From Myxococcus sp. RHSTA-1-4 (GTDB lineage Bacteria > Myxococcota > Myxococcia > Myxococcales > Myxococcaceae): 64,000 nucleotides of DNA. The notes beneath the pieces were generated by a model. The model was given only the letters and a program-made list of their open reading frames with translations, had not been told where the DNA came from and did no database searches. The translations under genes were made by a program, and so were the position numbers. Location: NCBI RefSeq assembly GCF_020037125.1, contig NZ_JAIQDG010000030.1, positions 80,143 through 144,142 on the forward strand, given 5' to 3'. Positions 16,152 through 25,453 of this stretch are shown here, one piece after another. The number at the start of each line of letters is the position of its first letter. The stretch's first letter is position 1.

Positions 16152-17384
16152 TCAGGGCGCGGGTTGCGCGGCGAGCCGCGCGCGCACCGCGTCCGCGTGC
16201 TTCTGATAGTCGGGGACGTGGGCGTCCTGGTGCTCGCGGCCGAGCGCGACGGCGCGCTCGCAGTGCGTGAGCGCCTCCTGGAGTCGGCCTGCCGCCTCCA
16301 GTGCATCGCCCAGGCTGTCGTGGGCGTTGGCGGAGTCGGGGTAGAGGGCCACGGTGCGCTCGAAGACCGCGAGCGCCTGGGGAAGCTGCTTCTCCCGCAG
16401 GTGCCAGTAGCCCACATTGGTCAGCATGTCCTCCGGGGGCGGCATGGGGTAGCCCAGGCGCCGGCTCAGCGCCGCGTAGTGCGCCTCCAGGGGCGCGAGG
16501 TCGTTGCTGAAGCGGACCTTCTCCGCCGGCTTCCAGCCGCTGAAGACGAACTTCAGCCCCGCGTACGCACCGATGTGCGGAAGGGTGCCGTGGTCCTCGT
16601 CGGCCACCTCGTCGTAGTGCCACGTGAGGGAGGGGAGCTTCCGCTTCTTCATCGCCTGGGTGAGCGTGCGCAGGCGGTTGATGTTGGGCGTCTCGGTGGC
16701 GTCCTCGTCGAGGTACAGGATGCGGCCCGGCGCGGTGAGGCGCGAGAAGGCCTCTGGGGCCTTGCGCACGAGCTCGGCGCTGTTCCAATGAATGGACGGG
16801 GAGATGGCCACGTAGGCGTTGAAGCTCTCCGGCCTGTTCACGAGCGTGTGCATCGCGAAGAGGCCGCCGAAGGAGTGGCCCATGAGGACGCGGAAGGGCC
16901 GCGTGCGGTAGCGCGCATCCACGGTGGGGATGAGCTCCTCGTTGAAGAAGCGCAGGAAGGTGTCCGCGCCGCCCGCGGTGGGCGCGACGTCGATGAGGAG
17001 CTGGCCATTGTCGGCGCGCTCCGTCTTGCTGAAAGGCGGCGTGAGGTCGCGGTCGCGGTCCTTCGTGTTGGGCACCGCGACGACAATCATCTCCGGCAGG
17101 CGGCCGCGCCGGGAGAGGAACTCCACCATGCTGCTGACGTGGAGGAAGTGGGACTCACCGTCCAGCACGTAGAGCACGGGGTAGCGCGTGGTGGGGGACG
17201 ACGCGTAGCTCCCCGGCAGCGAGACGAGCAGCGGCCGCTCCTCGCCCAGCACCTGGGACTGCACGCTCGTGCGGAGGCCCACGGTGATGGCCAGTTCCTC
17301 GGCGGCGGCGGGCATGGCCTGGAAGAGGACGGCCAGCAGGGCGAGGCTCAGTGCGGCACGGCGGAGCGGCAGAGGCGGGCGCAA
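16152..17384 (-). CDS. Exported esterase (Fes/IroE-like) with C-terminal TPR repeats
   Basis: This protein of about 410 aa has a signal peptide (LRRAALSLALLAVLFQAMPAAA) and an alpha/beta-hydrolase domain of the esterase-D/enterobactin-esterase type. The start of the domain, the YPVLYVLDGESHF strand and the nucleophile elbow GHSFGG are clear; the catalytic acid and His (DEDHGTLPH) are also visible. Two or three TPR units follow at the C-terminus (YWHLREKQLPQALAVFERTVALYPDSA). Substrates of this family include siderophore esters and acyl esters, and no siderophore genes are adjacent. The start is uncertain: AGGAG at 17390-17395 fits a TTG at 17384, while a GTG at 17390 would overlap it. Confidence 0.85.
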   Translation of the reverse strand: MRPPLPLRRAALSLALLAVLFQAMPAAAEELAITVGLRTSVQSQVLGEERPLLVSLPGSYASSPTTRYPVLYVLDGESHFLHVSSMVEFLSRRGRLPEMIVVAVPNTKDRDRDLTPPFSKTERADNGQLLIDVAPTAGGADTFLRFFNEELIPTVDARYRTRPFRVLMGHSFGGLFAMHTLVNRPESFNAYVAISPSIHWNSAELVRKAPEAFSRLTAPGRILYLDEDATETPNINRLRTLTQAMKKRKLPSLTWHYDEVADEDHGTLPHIGAYAGLKFVFSGWKPAEKVRFSNDLAPLEAHYAALSRRLGYPMPPPEDMLTNVGYWHLREKQLPQALAVFERTVALYPDSANAHDSLGDALEAAGRLQEALTHCERAVALGREHQDAHVPDYQKHADAVRARLAAQPAP

Positions 17385-17621
17385 GGGCACTCCTGTGGGA
17401 AGGGAGGCCGGAGTCGCGGGCGGGGCCGGCCGCGCGAGCTTCCGAGCTCCGATGGAGCGCGGAACGATAGAGCCACGCGCGGCGGGTTCAAGCGTTGGTT
17501 GCGGAATGAAGCGAATCCGCTTGCACCCCGTGTCTCGCAGGCGCGTGCTCCGGGGCTGGCATCTGCGCGGGGTCTCTCGACTGACGCGCACAACCTCCCA
17601 TACGTGCCGGGCCCGCGGGCT

Positions 17622-19256
17622 CTACGTCAGGTCGGTGTTGATGATCTCTTCGATGTTGCGCTCGGCCAGCGCGGTGATCGTGACGAACGGGTTCACCCCG
17701 ATGCTGCCCGGGATCAGCGCTCCGTCGATGACATACAGCCCGGGATATCCAGGAAGCCGTCCGTGGTTGTCGGTGGCCTGGTTCAGCACGCAGCCGCCAA
17801 GTGGGTGGTACGTGAGGTCGTCACCCCAGGTCTTGTAGACGCCAAAGAGGTCGGTCCGGTACACCGTGCCGGCCTTCTTGTTGATCGCGTCGAACACCCG
17901 TTTGGCCGCGTCGATTGACGGCTGGGCCATGCTGGACTTCCAGGAGAGGTCGACCCTGCCAGTGGACGCGTTGAAGGTGAACCGGGCGCGGTTCGGGTTC
18001 CGGGTGATCGCCAGATAGAGGTTGATCCAGAGCTCGGAGCCGGCCGGAAACGGGGCGATCTCCGCGAACACCGGCCCGGCGGGGTCCGCCCAGTTGTCGA
18101 TGCCCATGGCGGGCATGCCCGACTGGAGGGCCCCCGTAAGGTCCAGCCCGGCACGGGCGACCATCACGTTGCCGTTGTTGCCCCAGCCCTCCCCGACCGC
18201 CGGGGGCAGGCCGGGCAGCTTGCCCTGGGCACGCATCGAGACCAGCAGCTTGCTCGTGCCGACGCTGCCGGCCGCGAAGAACACCCGGTCCGCGGTGACG
18301 GTCTTGCTCGCGACGGTGTTACCGGAGGTGTCGAGCTGCCTCATCTCGACGGTGTAGCCCCCGCTGGAGGCCGGGGCGACGGAGGTCACCATGTGCAGGG
18401 CCGAGATCCTGAGCCGGCCCGTGGCCGCGGCGGCGGCGAGGTACGTCTTGTCCAGCGACCTCTTGCCGTGGTTGTTGCCGTAGATGACCTCGGAGGCCAG
18501 CGACGAGCGTGGCACCTCCTTGGCCGCCTCGCGCTTCATGTAGTCGAAGTCGTAGACGTTGGGCACGAACGTCGTCGTGAAGCCCGCGTTCCGCGCCCGC
18601 ATCCGGCTGACCCGGGCGTACTGGTAGCAGTCGGTGGTCTCGAACCAGGCCGGGTCGATGTGGTTGACCCCGAGGGCGGCGTTCGCACGGGGGAAGTACT
18701 TCGAGTACATCTCGTCGGAGTCGACCGACGGCAGGACCTCTTCGAAGTAGCTCCGCTTCGGAGTGACCGCCATGCCGCCGTTGACCAGGGACCCGCCGCC
18801 GACGCCTCGGCCCTGGTAGACGCGGATGTCGCCGAGGCGCTCCGTGTCGAGCACGCCGGTATACTTCGGGATGCGCTTGTTGACCGGAATGCCGAGGAAG
18901 TAGCCGACGGGCTGATCGGTCTGGGTCTTCAGCCAGTAGGACCGTCCGTCGGGGTTGAGCATGTCGCAGAAGATCTTCCCGTCGGAGCCCGGAGTGGTCC
19001 AGCTCTGCCCCATCTCGACGACGTGAGTGTGGATGCCCGCCTGCGTCAGACGGAGCGCGGCCACCGCCCCGCCGTAGCCGCTGCCAATGACGAGCGCTGA
19101 CACGTGCTCCCCGCTGGCCATGGCCGCTCCGGCGCCGACGGCCGCGCTGTTCGCCAGCGAGGGAATCGAGAGAGCGCCAAGCGCGGAACCGGCTCCAATG
19201 AGGAATCCACGTCGCGAGATACGGGCGGAATCACTTACGGGATGCATCGTCGACAC
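17622..19256 (-). CDS. choA: Cholesterol oxidase, GMC flavoprotein, Tat-exported
   Basis: This 544-aa protein is predicted to oxidise cholesterol to cholest-4-en-3-one, using FAD and oxygen. It has a twin-arginine signal (SRRGFLIGAG, Arg15-Arg16), the FAD-binding GSGYGG (58-63) and the GRGVGGGSLVNGG motif. The active-site residues match class-I actinobacterial enzymes: Glu399 (FAEIAPFPAG), His484 (YHPLGGCV) and Asn522 (GVNPFVTITALAERN). Long blocks such as KRSYFEEVLP and VIYGNNHGK are close to Streptomyces ChoA as I recall it. The similarity suggests acquisition from an actinobacterium. It is a single-gene unit; an AT-rich leader lies upstream. It may act on membrane sterols of prey or on environmental sterols. 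Confidence 0.93.
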   Translation of the reverse strand: MSTMHPVSDSARISRRGFLIGAGSALGALSIPSLANSAAVGAGAAMASGEHVSALVIGSGYGGAVAALRLTQAGIHTHVVEMGQSWTTPGSDGKIFCDMLNPDGRSYWLKTQTDQPVGYFLGIPVNKRIPKYTGVLDTERLGDIRVYQGRGVGGGSLVNGGMAVTPKRSYFEEVLPSVDSDEMYSKYFPRANAALGVNHIDPAWFETTDCYQYARVSRMRARNAGFTTTFVPNVYDFDYMKREAAKEVPRSSLASEVIYGNNHGKRSLDKTYLAAAAATGRLRISALHMVTSVAPASSGGYTVEMRQLDTSGNTVASKTVTADRVFFAAGSVGTSKLLVSMRAQGKLPGLPPAVGEGWGNNGNVMVARAGLDLTGALQSGMPAMGIDNWADPAGPVFAEIAPFPAGSELWINLYLAITRNPNRARFTFNASTGRVDLSWKSSMAQPSIDAAKRVFDAINKKAGTVYRTDLFGVYKTWGDDLTYHPLGGCVLNQATDNHGRLPGYPGLYVIDGALIPGSIGVNPFVTITALAERNIEEIINTDLT

Positions 19257-19633
19257 CCTCCGTGACTCGACTCCCCTCGTTCGGGGGGCAAAGTGAAAAT
19301 GCTATATCTCGTCTACAAACAAGACAGTCAGCCTCATCTGTGCGCTCTGTGGGGTGGAGGACAAACCGGAAGGACCGTGGAGTTTGAATCCTTCACGATG
19401 GAAAGGCAGACATGGCTGGTTCCACGACCGTAGCGGCCATCGGCAGCGTGAGGATTCAAGACATGGATGGACTGCCTCACCGGCCCCCGTGGGTCGGAAG
19501 CGACATGCCCGCCGCCCCGCTGAATCAGGAATCGAGCCCCCTTGAAAGAATCCAGCCAGCGTGGTCTGAAGCATTCTCGCTGATACCTTTGGAATCTTTT
19601 GGGGGCCCGCCTCGACCGCGGTGGGAAGGTGCC
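19257..19633. other. Intergenic region with a long-range inverted repeat
   Basis: This 377-bp divergent spacer has no clear gene, although one plus-strand frame is open into the methyltransferase. It is AT-rich near 19285-19320 (promoter side of the cholesterol oxidase). It contains the arms TTGAATCCTTCAC (19384-19396) and GTGAGGATTCAA (19448-19459), complementary but for one bulged base, with a 51-nt loop. Confidence 0.4.
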
Positions 19634-20338
19634 ATGACGACCCGGCTCAACGCGTACTACCAGCGGACCATCCAGGAGTACGACAAGGCGCACCTCGCAC
19701 CGGATGACGAACACTACGTGGCCATGAGCCGCACGCTGCCGGCGGCGAAGAGCCTGGGGGTTCGCTCGCTGCTGGACGTGGGCTGCGGCACGGGGCGCGC
19801 GCTGGCCTGGTACGCCCGCGAGCTGCCCGGTGTGACGCTCAACGGCCTGGACCCTTCGCCCGAGATGGCCGACCAGGCGCGCCAGCGCGTACCGGAGGCA
19901 GACATCCGGGTGGGTCAGGGCGAGGCGCTGCCCTATGTGGATGGCCAGTTCGACATGGTGTGCGCCACCGGGGTGCTCCACCATGCGGACCACCCCGAGC
20001 CCTGCATCCGCGAGATGTTCCGCGTGGCCTCCAAGGCGGTGCTCATCAGCGACCACAACAACTTCGCTTTCGGCGGTGATTGGTCGCGCCGCCTGCGCCT
20101 GGCGCTCTATGCGACGGGCACGCTCGGGCTCTTCACCTTCATCAAGCAGGGATTCCGCCGGCAGGGCTACTCCGAGGAAGACGGGTACTGGTACCCGTAC
20201 TCGCTGCTCAACAACTACGGGCTCATTTCCCAGCTGGCGCGTGAAGTGTGGGTGGTACCGACGCGCCCCTCCAACGCGAACCACCTCGGCAACTTCATGA
20301 TGAGCCAGTCCCACCTGGCCATCTGGGCCGTGAAGTAG
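19634..20338 (+). CDS. Class I SAM-dependent methyltransferase
   Basis: This 234-aa enzyme has the Rossmann methyltransferase core. Motif I is LLDVGCGTGRALAW; an acidic residue follows strand 2 (LNGLDPSPEM); motif post-I to IV is QGEALPYVDGQFDMVCATGVLHH. It belongs to the Methyltransf_11/25 type, which methylates small molecules; the acceptor is unknown. The C-terminal region is rich in aromatic residues (EEDGYWYPYSLLNNYG) and may form the substrate lid. The ATG at 19634 has a good ribosome binding site (gggaaggtgcc). It is followed by the ELW-repeat lipoprotein after 138 bp. Confidence 0.88.
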   Translation: MTTRLNAYYQRTIQEYDKAHLAPDDEHYVAMSRTLPAAKSLGVRSLLDVGCGTGRALAWYARELPGVTLNGLDPSPEMADQARQRVPEADIRVGQGEALPYVDGQFDMVCATGVLHHADHPEPCIREMFRVASKAVLISDHNNFAFGGDWSRRLRLALYATGTLGLFTFIKQGFRRQGYSEEDGYWYPYSLLNNYGLISQLAREVWVVPTRPSNANHLGNFMMSQSHLAIWAVK

Positions 20339-20476
20339 CGGATGTCGAAGTGCCCCTGCCCGTCCGTCACCTGACAAACAGTTCCCTCCCAGGAACGGCT
20401 GGCATGGAGGGTCCTCGCCCCCAGCTTACTCCCCACTCCGTGCTTCGAACGGCTTCGGCCCAAGGGGAGGTGCTTC

Positions 20477-23335
20477 ATGTCCGCCAACCGGGTTCCGCAA
20501 AGGATCCTCCTTCCAGTCCTGGCCCTCGCCATGGCCTGCGGGCCCATGTCCGCACCTCCAGACGAGCCCGAGCAGGCGGGCGCGCGGAGCCCAGCCACGG
20601 AGCTCGAGGCGTTCTCCACCTCACATGATGGCGTGAGCAACCCTTCCCGCGTGGAGGACATCGCTCCGGGGCAGCCCGGCTCGGCGCCCTCCTCGCTGAC
20701 GGATGTGGCCGGGAGGCTCTTCTTCATCGCCACCGACGCGGAGCACGGCACCGAGCTGTGGAAGAGCGACGGCTCCAGCCGTGGCACCCGCCTTGTCGAG
20801 GACATCACCCCCGGGCCCGAGAGCTCGGAGTTTCACGCGCTCACCGCGGTGGGCCGGACGCTCTTCTTCGTCAGGGCCACTCCCGACTACCGCGCCGAGC
20901 TGTGGAAGAGCGATGGCACCGCCGGTGGCACTTCCCATGTCATGGACATCGACCCCAGCACCAGCGTGTGGGGGCCCCCGGAGCTGACCGCCTTCAGGGG
21001 CTCGCTCTTCTTCGTCGCCACCGACGAGGAGCACGGCACCGAGCTGTGGAAGAGCGATGGCACTCCCGGAGGGACCTCCCGGGTGGTGGACCTCGTCCCA
21101 GGGCCCGAGAGCGCATATCCCCGGGAGCTGACGGTGGTGGGGGGCTCCCTCTACTTCTTCGCCGCGCACGCGCTGTGGCGGACCGATGGGACGGAGGCGG
21201 GCACGGTGCTCGTCCGCCGGTTCGAGTCAACGGAACCGAACGAGTTCCCCCACTTCCTCTCCGCGACGGACGCGGCCGGGACGCTCTACTTCTTCATGTT
21301 CTTCGACTACGAGGACCGTGAGGACCCACCCGGCTTCGTGACGCTTTGGAAGAGCGATGGCACGCCGGAGGGCACGGTCCCCCTCGCGGAGGTGCGGCCT
21401 CCCGGTGAGGACCTCGACGCCTTCTCGATGACGGCCGCCGGGCGCCGCGTCTTCTTCCTCTCGAGTGACCCGGCCGCTGGCGTCGAGCCGTGGACGAGTG
21501 ACGGCACCCCCGGCGGCACCCGGCGCATCGCGGACCTGCGGCCCGGTCCGGACAGCTCGCATCCCCGGGAGCTGACCGCGCTGGGCGGGGTGCTCTACTT
21601 CTGCGCGTACGTGCCGGGGCTCGGCGACGAGCTGTGGCGGAGCGATGGCACCCCCGGTGGCACCCGGCTCGTGAAGGACATCCTCTCCGGAGAGCCCAGC
21701 CCCAGCCTCGCCTTCCTGAAAGCCGAGGGTGGGCGGCTCTTCTTCACCGCTCGAGAGCCGCGCACGGGCCATGAGCTGTGGACGAGTGATGGGACGCGCA
21801 AGGGCACCCACCGCGTGGATGACCTCGCCCCGGGTGCCTTCTCCTCGTCGCCCCGCGATTTCACCCGCTCCGGCTCGCGGCTCTTCTTCGTGGCCCAGGA
21901 CCGCTACCGGGGCGCCGAGCTGTGGTCCGCGAAGCTCGACTCGCGAGGCCGCCTCTCCGGGGCCGAGTTCCTCTCGGCGGAGAGCAGCTCGATGCGCTCG
22001 GGCTCGGGTCCCGCGTACCTGCTGCAGGACCTCGTCCCCGGCCTGGGGGACCCGTCCCTGTACTCAGCGGTCGACGCGGACGGGAGGCTGTTCTTCTTCG
22101 CTCGCGACCTGAGCACGGGCCTCGAGCCGTGGACGAGCGACGGCACGCCCGAGGGCACCCGGCTCGTCAAGGACCTCCGCCCCGGCCCCGAAGGCTCGGT
22201 CTCGCGCTTCACCTATGAGCAGGCGATGGTGTCGCGCGGGAGGCGGGTCTTCTTCACCGCGGATGACGGCATCCACGGACGCGAGTTGTGGACGAGCGAC
22301 GGCACGGAGAGGGGCACCCGGCTCGTCAAGGACATCCTGCCCGGCCCCGGCTCGAGTGGGGCCACCCCGTTCGTGGCGGGCGGCGTGCTCTTCATCGTCG
22401 CCGATGACGGCGTCCACGGAAGCGAGCTGTGGAAGAGCGATGGCACGGCGGCGGGCACCGTGCTCGTCAGGGACATCTTTCCCGGCGAGCCCGGCTCGGG
22501 TCCGTTCCACCTGAACGAGCTCCGGGGCTCGCTCATCTTCCTCGCCACCGACCCCGTGCATGGGCCCGAGCTGTGGCGGAGCAATGGCACGCCCGAGGGC
22601 ACCTTCCGCGTGTCGGAGACCGACATCGGCTTCAAATACGAGCCGATGCGGGTGGTGGGAGACCTGCTCTTCTTCAACGCCGAGGACTGGGTGCACGGCT
22701 ACGGAGAGGAGCTGTGGCGGAGCGATGGCACGCCCGAAGGCACCTTCATGCTGGGCGACCTCGCCCCGGGTACCCAGGGTTCCTACCCCGCGACCCTCAC
22801 CGGCGTGGGGGGGAAGGCCTTCTTCTTCGCCTACAACCAGGTCTACGGCCGCGAGCCCTGGGTGAGCGATGGCACGCCGGAGGGCACCCGCCTGTTGAAG
22901 GACGTGAACCCTGGCGACTTCTGGTCCGTCTCCTATCCGGGGACAGGCGCCGCCAGTGATGGGACGTTCTTCTTCGCCGCGGCGTCCCCCGGCTACGGTG
23001 AGGAGCTGTGGAAGAGCGACGGCACGGAGGCGGGCACGGTGCTCGTCAAGGACATCAACCCCGGTCCGGCTTCCTCGACCCTCTGGGCGGAGCTGTACGG
23101 TGTGGACGGCCGCCTCCTCTTCGGCGCCGATGACGGCGTCCACGGCGCGGAGTTGTGGAAGAGCGATGCCTCGCGGCGGGGGACTCGTCTGGTGCAGGAG
23201 CTCGTCCCTGGCCTGAAGGGCTCCATGCCCTTCCCCCGGTACTTCATCCGCTCCGGCCGGAACGTCTTCTTCCTCGCCGATGACCTGGCTACGGGCAAGG
23301 AGTGGTGGGTCGTCCCCGTGCGCGCGCTGGACTGA
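20477..23335 (+). CDS. Lipoprotein with about 17 ELWxSDGT repeats
   Basis: This 952-aa protein has a lipoprotein signal (LALAMAC, Cys21) and then about 17 repeats of 45-60 residues built on the pattern FF.A.D...G.ELWKSDGT..GT..V.DI.PG. One unit near the middle is degenerate (ELWSAKLD), and the last is partial. Such ELWxxDGTxxGT repeats are known from myxobacteria and planctomycetes and probably form beta-propeller or beta-solenoid surface structures. The DxDG-like acidic loops could bind calcium, which is inference. It is probably exposed on the cell surface. The start has a strong ribosome binding site (aaggggaggtgcttc). A beta-barrel-like protein is encoded convergently. Confidence 0.9.
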   Translation: MSANRVPQRILLPVLALAMACGPMSAPPDEPEQAGARSPATELEAFSTSHDGVSNPSRVEDIAPGQPGSAPSSLTDVAGRLFFIATDAEHGTELWKSDGSSRGTRLVEDITPGPESSEFHALTAVGRTLFFVRATPDYRAELWKSDGTAGGTSHVMDIDPSTSVWGPPELTAFRGSLFFVATDEEHGTELWKSDGTPGGTSRVVDLVPGPESAYPRELTVVGGSLYFFAAHALWRTDGTEAGTVLVRRFESTEPNEFPHFLSATDAAGTLYFFMFFDYEDREDPPGFVTLWKSDGTPEGTVPLAEVRPPGEDLDAFSMTAAGRRVFFLSSDPAAGVEPWTSDGTPGGTRRIADLRPGPDSSHPRELTALGGVLYFCAYVPGLGDELWRSDGTPGGTRLVKDILSGEPSPSLAFLKAEGGRLFFTAREPRTGHELWTSDGTRKGTHRVDDLAPGAFSSSPRDFTRSGSRLFFVAQDRYRGAELWSAKLDSRGRLSGAEFLSAESSSMRSGSGPAYLLQDLVPGLGDPSLYSAVDADGRLFFFARDLSTGLEPWTSDGTPEGTRLVKDLRPGPEGSVSRFTYEQAMVSRGRRVFFTADDGIHGRELWTSDGTERGTRLVKDILPGPGSSGATPFVAGGVLFIVADDGVHGSELWKSDGTAAGTVLVRDIFPGEPGSGPFHLNELRGSLIFLATDPVHGPELWRSNGTPEGTFRVSETDIGFKYEPMRVVGDLLFFNAEDWVHGYGEELWRSDGTPEGTFMLGDLAPGTQGSYPATLTGVGGKAFFFAYNQVYGREPWVSDGTPEGTRLLKDVNPGDFWSVSYPGTGAASDGTFFFAAASPGYGEELWKSDGTEAGTVLVKDINPGPASSTLWAELYGVDGRLLFGADDGVHGAELWKSDASRRGTRLVQELVPGLKGSMPFPRYFIRSGRNVFFLADDLATGKEWWVVPVRALD

Positions 23336-23357
23336 CAGCAGGGCTCGTTTGAGTGGG

Positions 23358-24329
23358 TCAGTGCGACGCCAGCCGTATGCCCATCGTGAAGGACCCGTGC
23401 CGGCGTCCCGCCACCGCGGCGGCCGCGGCGAGCTCCACCGAGAGCCAGCCGAACGTCACCGTGCGCCATGCGCCGCCGAGCGTGACCTGCTCCAACCGGC
23501 TCAAGTCGAAGCGGGCACCGGCTTCGCCAGTCAGGACGTGCCAGTCCTCCGTACGCCAGGTCACGCTGGCCGTGGGGGCCAGGCGGAGCCCACCTCGGGT
23601 GCCATCGAGCGTCTCCTCATTCAGCCACGGAAGCGTGGCCCCACCGTGGACGGTGAGACGGCCAGAGCCGGCGGACAAGCGCCAGGCCACGCCCGGTTCC
23701 ACGCCAAGGCGGAGCGAACTCGAGGCCACGAATGTCGGTGGCAGGTGCACGCGAACGGACAGGTGGAGCTTCTGCTCGTCGCGATGCTCATCACCCAGGA
23801 AGAAGCCATATCCGACCCCGATGGATGCCGGCCCGAGTCGCGGGCTGCTTCCTTCGGAGCGATAGGCCAGCCAGGTCAGGGAGGCAAAGAGGTCCGGACT
23901 GGCGCTTCTCCAGGAGTCGTATATCGACAGTCGCAGCGTGCTGGCGAGGAACGACCGGGAGCGCTCATCCTCCCGCAGGGAGAGGCCCTGGGCGGTGACG
24001 GACACGGACTTGTCCTTGCATGGGTTCCGCAGGAGCCCGAGGTCTCCCAGCATGAGCCCCAGCGGGAGTGGATCCCTCGGCGCCAATGACACACGCGAGT
24101 AGAGCCGCAGGGCGTCCGCGTGTGACAGCGTCTCCGGGCGGGTTGACGACGGACGGTCATGGGGCTCCAGCAGCTCGGAGTACGCTCCACGCTCGGCACA
24201 GCGTGGAAAGACCACATAGCCGGCCGATGCCACGGCGGGCCATGCACCGACCACGAGCATGAGCGCAGCGGCGATACCTTCCACACGTCTGGAGCGCGGC
24301 ACCGCCGGATGCCGTTTTTCATTCCTCAT
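23358..24329 (-). CDS. Exported beta-barrel-like protein, possibly outer membrane
   Basis: This 323-aa protein has a signal peptide (core AAALMLVVGAWPAVASA) and a body of alternating amphipathic strands. Examples are ASIGVGYGFFLGDE, KLHLSVRVHLPP and GLRLAPTASVTWRTED, with repeated turn residues. The last residues are GIRLASH rather than a terminal Phe, which is unusual for a BamA-inserted barrel. The pattern suggests a small outer membrane porin-like or structural protein of unknown function. It lies convergent to the ELW-repeat lipoprotein with only 22 bp between the stops. The ribosome binding site before the ATG at 24329 is weak. Confidence 0.65.
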   Translation of the reverse strand: MRNEKRHPAVPRSRRVEGIAAALMLVVGAWPAVASAGYVVFPRCAERGAYSELLEPHDRPSSTRPETLSHADALRLYSRVSLAPRDPLPLGLMLGDLGLLRNPCKDKSVSVTAQGLSLREDERSRSFLASTLRLSIYDSWRSASPDLFASLTWLAYRSEGSSPRLGPASIGVGYGFFLGDEHRDEQKLHLSVRVHLPPTFVASSSLRLGVEPGVAWRLSAGSGRLTVHGGATLPWLNEETLDGTRGGLRLAPTASVTWRTEDWHVLTGEAGARFDLSRLEQVTLGGAWRTVTFGWLSVELAAAAAVAGRRHGSFTMGIRLASH

Positions 24330-24548
24330 CGGGTGGAGGTTCCTCGCACGGCCTGCCGTTGGCCGGGTGCGACGCATGAGAGCAGACCGCGCCCCCGGCC
24401 TTCATCATGGCTTCATCACGGATTCCACACGCGCCACGCACACGCAGTCCGTGAACCGGGATGGCGCTTGCGCAAGCGCCGCCGGTGGTGTTCATGCGGG
24501 ATACCGTGGCCCGGGAGGCTCCTTCTTCCGCCACGGCTCCGCGTCGCC

Positions 24549-25313
24549 ATGAACCCCTCCCCTCCTGCTTCCGCTGTCCCGGCCGCCTCGCGCGCCCGGC
24601 ACGTGCTCGCGTACGTCGTGCTCTTCGCCTGCTACGAGGCGCCGGAGGGACTGGGCGGGCGGTGGCTGGGGAGCGCGCTGGTGGCGGCGGTGATGATGAC
24701 CCTGTTCCACCCGGTGGCCTGGGGCGTGGGGAGGTGGCTGGGGTACCGCAACGGCTTCCACGCGTACGCGCTGGAGTGGCGTGGCCGGGCACTGGGGCCG
24801 GCGCTGGCGCTGATGCTCGTGCTCAAGCCCCTGTCCGTGTTCGCGGGCGGAGCGCTGGGCATCCTGCGCGTGCAACCGCTGGCGCAGCTTCCCGGTGCTG
24901 GCGCGCTGGTGCTGGCGGCACTGGGCGTGGCGGTGTCCACCCTCGTGCCGTCCGTGGCCGAGGACATCGTGGCGCGTGGCTTCTGGCTCCGGGCGTGGCC
25001 GGTGGCGGGACAGGGAGCGGGCTACGCGCTCCTCGCGGCGGGTGTCTTCGTGCTCACCCACGTGTACCGCCTGGGCAATGGCCCGCTGGAGTGGCTGATG
25101 CTCTTCTGCACCGGCCTGGCCTTCGCGGCCGCCGCGGCGCGCACCGGCTCGCTGTGGGGCGCGGTGGGCCTGCACTGGGGCTGGAACCTCGCCAACGGGC
25201 TGCTGGACCTCGCGCTGGACGTCACACCCGTGAACCCCTGGTCGCCGGTGTTGTCGGCCGCCACGGGACTGGTGGCGCTGGCACTGGTGTCGCTGCTGCC
25301 CCGCCGCGCCTGA
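24549..25313 (+). CDS. CPBP-family intramembrane metalloprotease (ABI/CAAX-like)
   Basis: This 254-aa protein has about eight hydrophobic helices. The three conserved motifs of the CPBP family are present: AEDIVARG (Glu138, Asp139, Arg143; the usual EExxxR is ED here), His171 in VLTHVYRLGN, and HWGWN (His209, Asn213). Members are intramembrane proteases that process prenylated or other membrane proteins, bacteriocin-immunity proteins among them. No bacteriocin gene was recognised nearby. The ATG at 24549 was chosen by coding character, although in-frame reading extends upstream. It is followed by a membrane protein on the same strand. Confidence 0.85.
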   Translation: MNPSPPASAVPAASRARHVLAYVVLFACYEAPEGLGGRWLGSALVAAVMMTLFHPVAWGVGRWLGYRNGFHAYALEWRGRALGPALALMLVLKPLSVFAGGALGILRVQPLAQLPGAGALVLAALGVAVSTLVPSVAEDIVARGFWLRAWPVAGQGAGYALLAAGVFVLTHVYRLGNGPLEWLMLFCTGLAFAAAAARTGSLWGAVGLHWGWNLANGLLDLALDVTPVNPWSPVLSAATGLVALALVSLLPRRA

Positions 25314-25453
25314 CGGGACCACGCCGCTTCCCCCTGGCACCCGCGAACGCGCGCCAGCGTGTGTCGGGACGGTGACAACGGGGGTGGTAGCGTTTCGGGA
25401 GGCCGGTGGAGCCTTTGGTGGTGCACGCGAGGGCTGGCCCGGGAGCGCGTCGC

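Noticed and set aside
19412..19633. N-terminal extension of the methyltransferase by 74 codons
   Set aside because: The extension includes an inverted repeat and non-family sequence, and the ATG at 19634 has a better ribosome binding site and family start.
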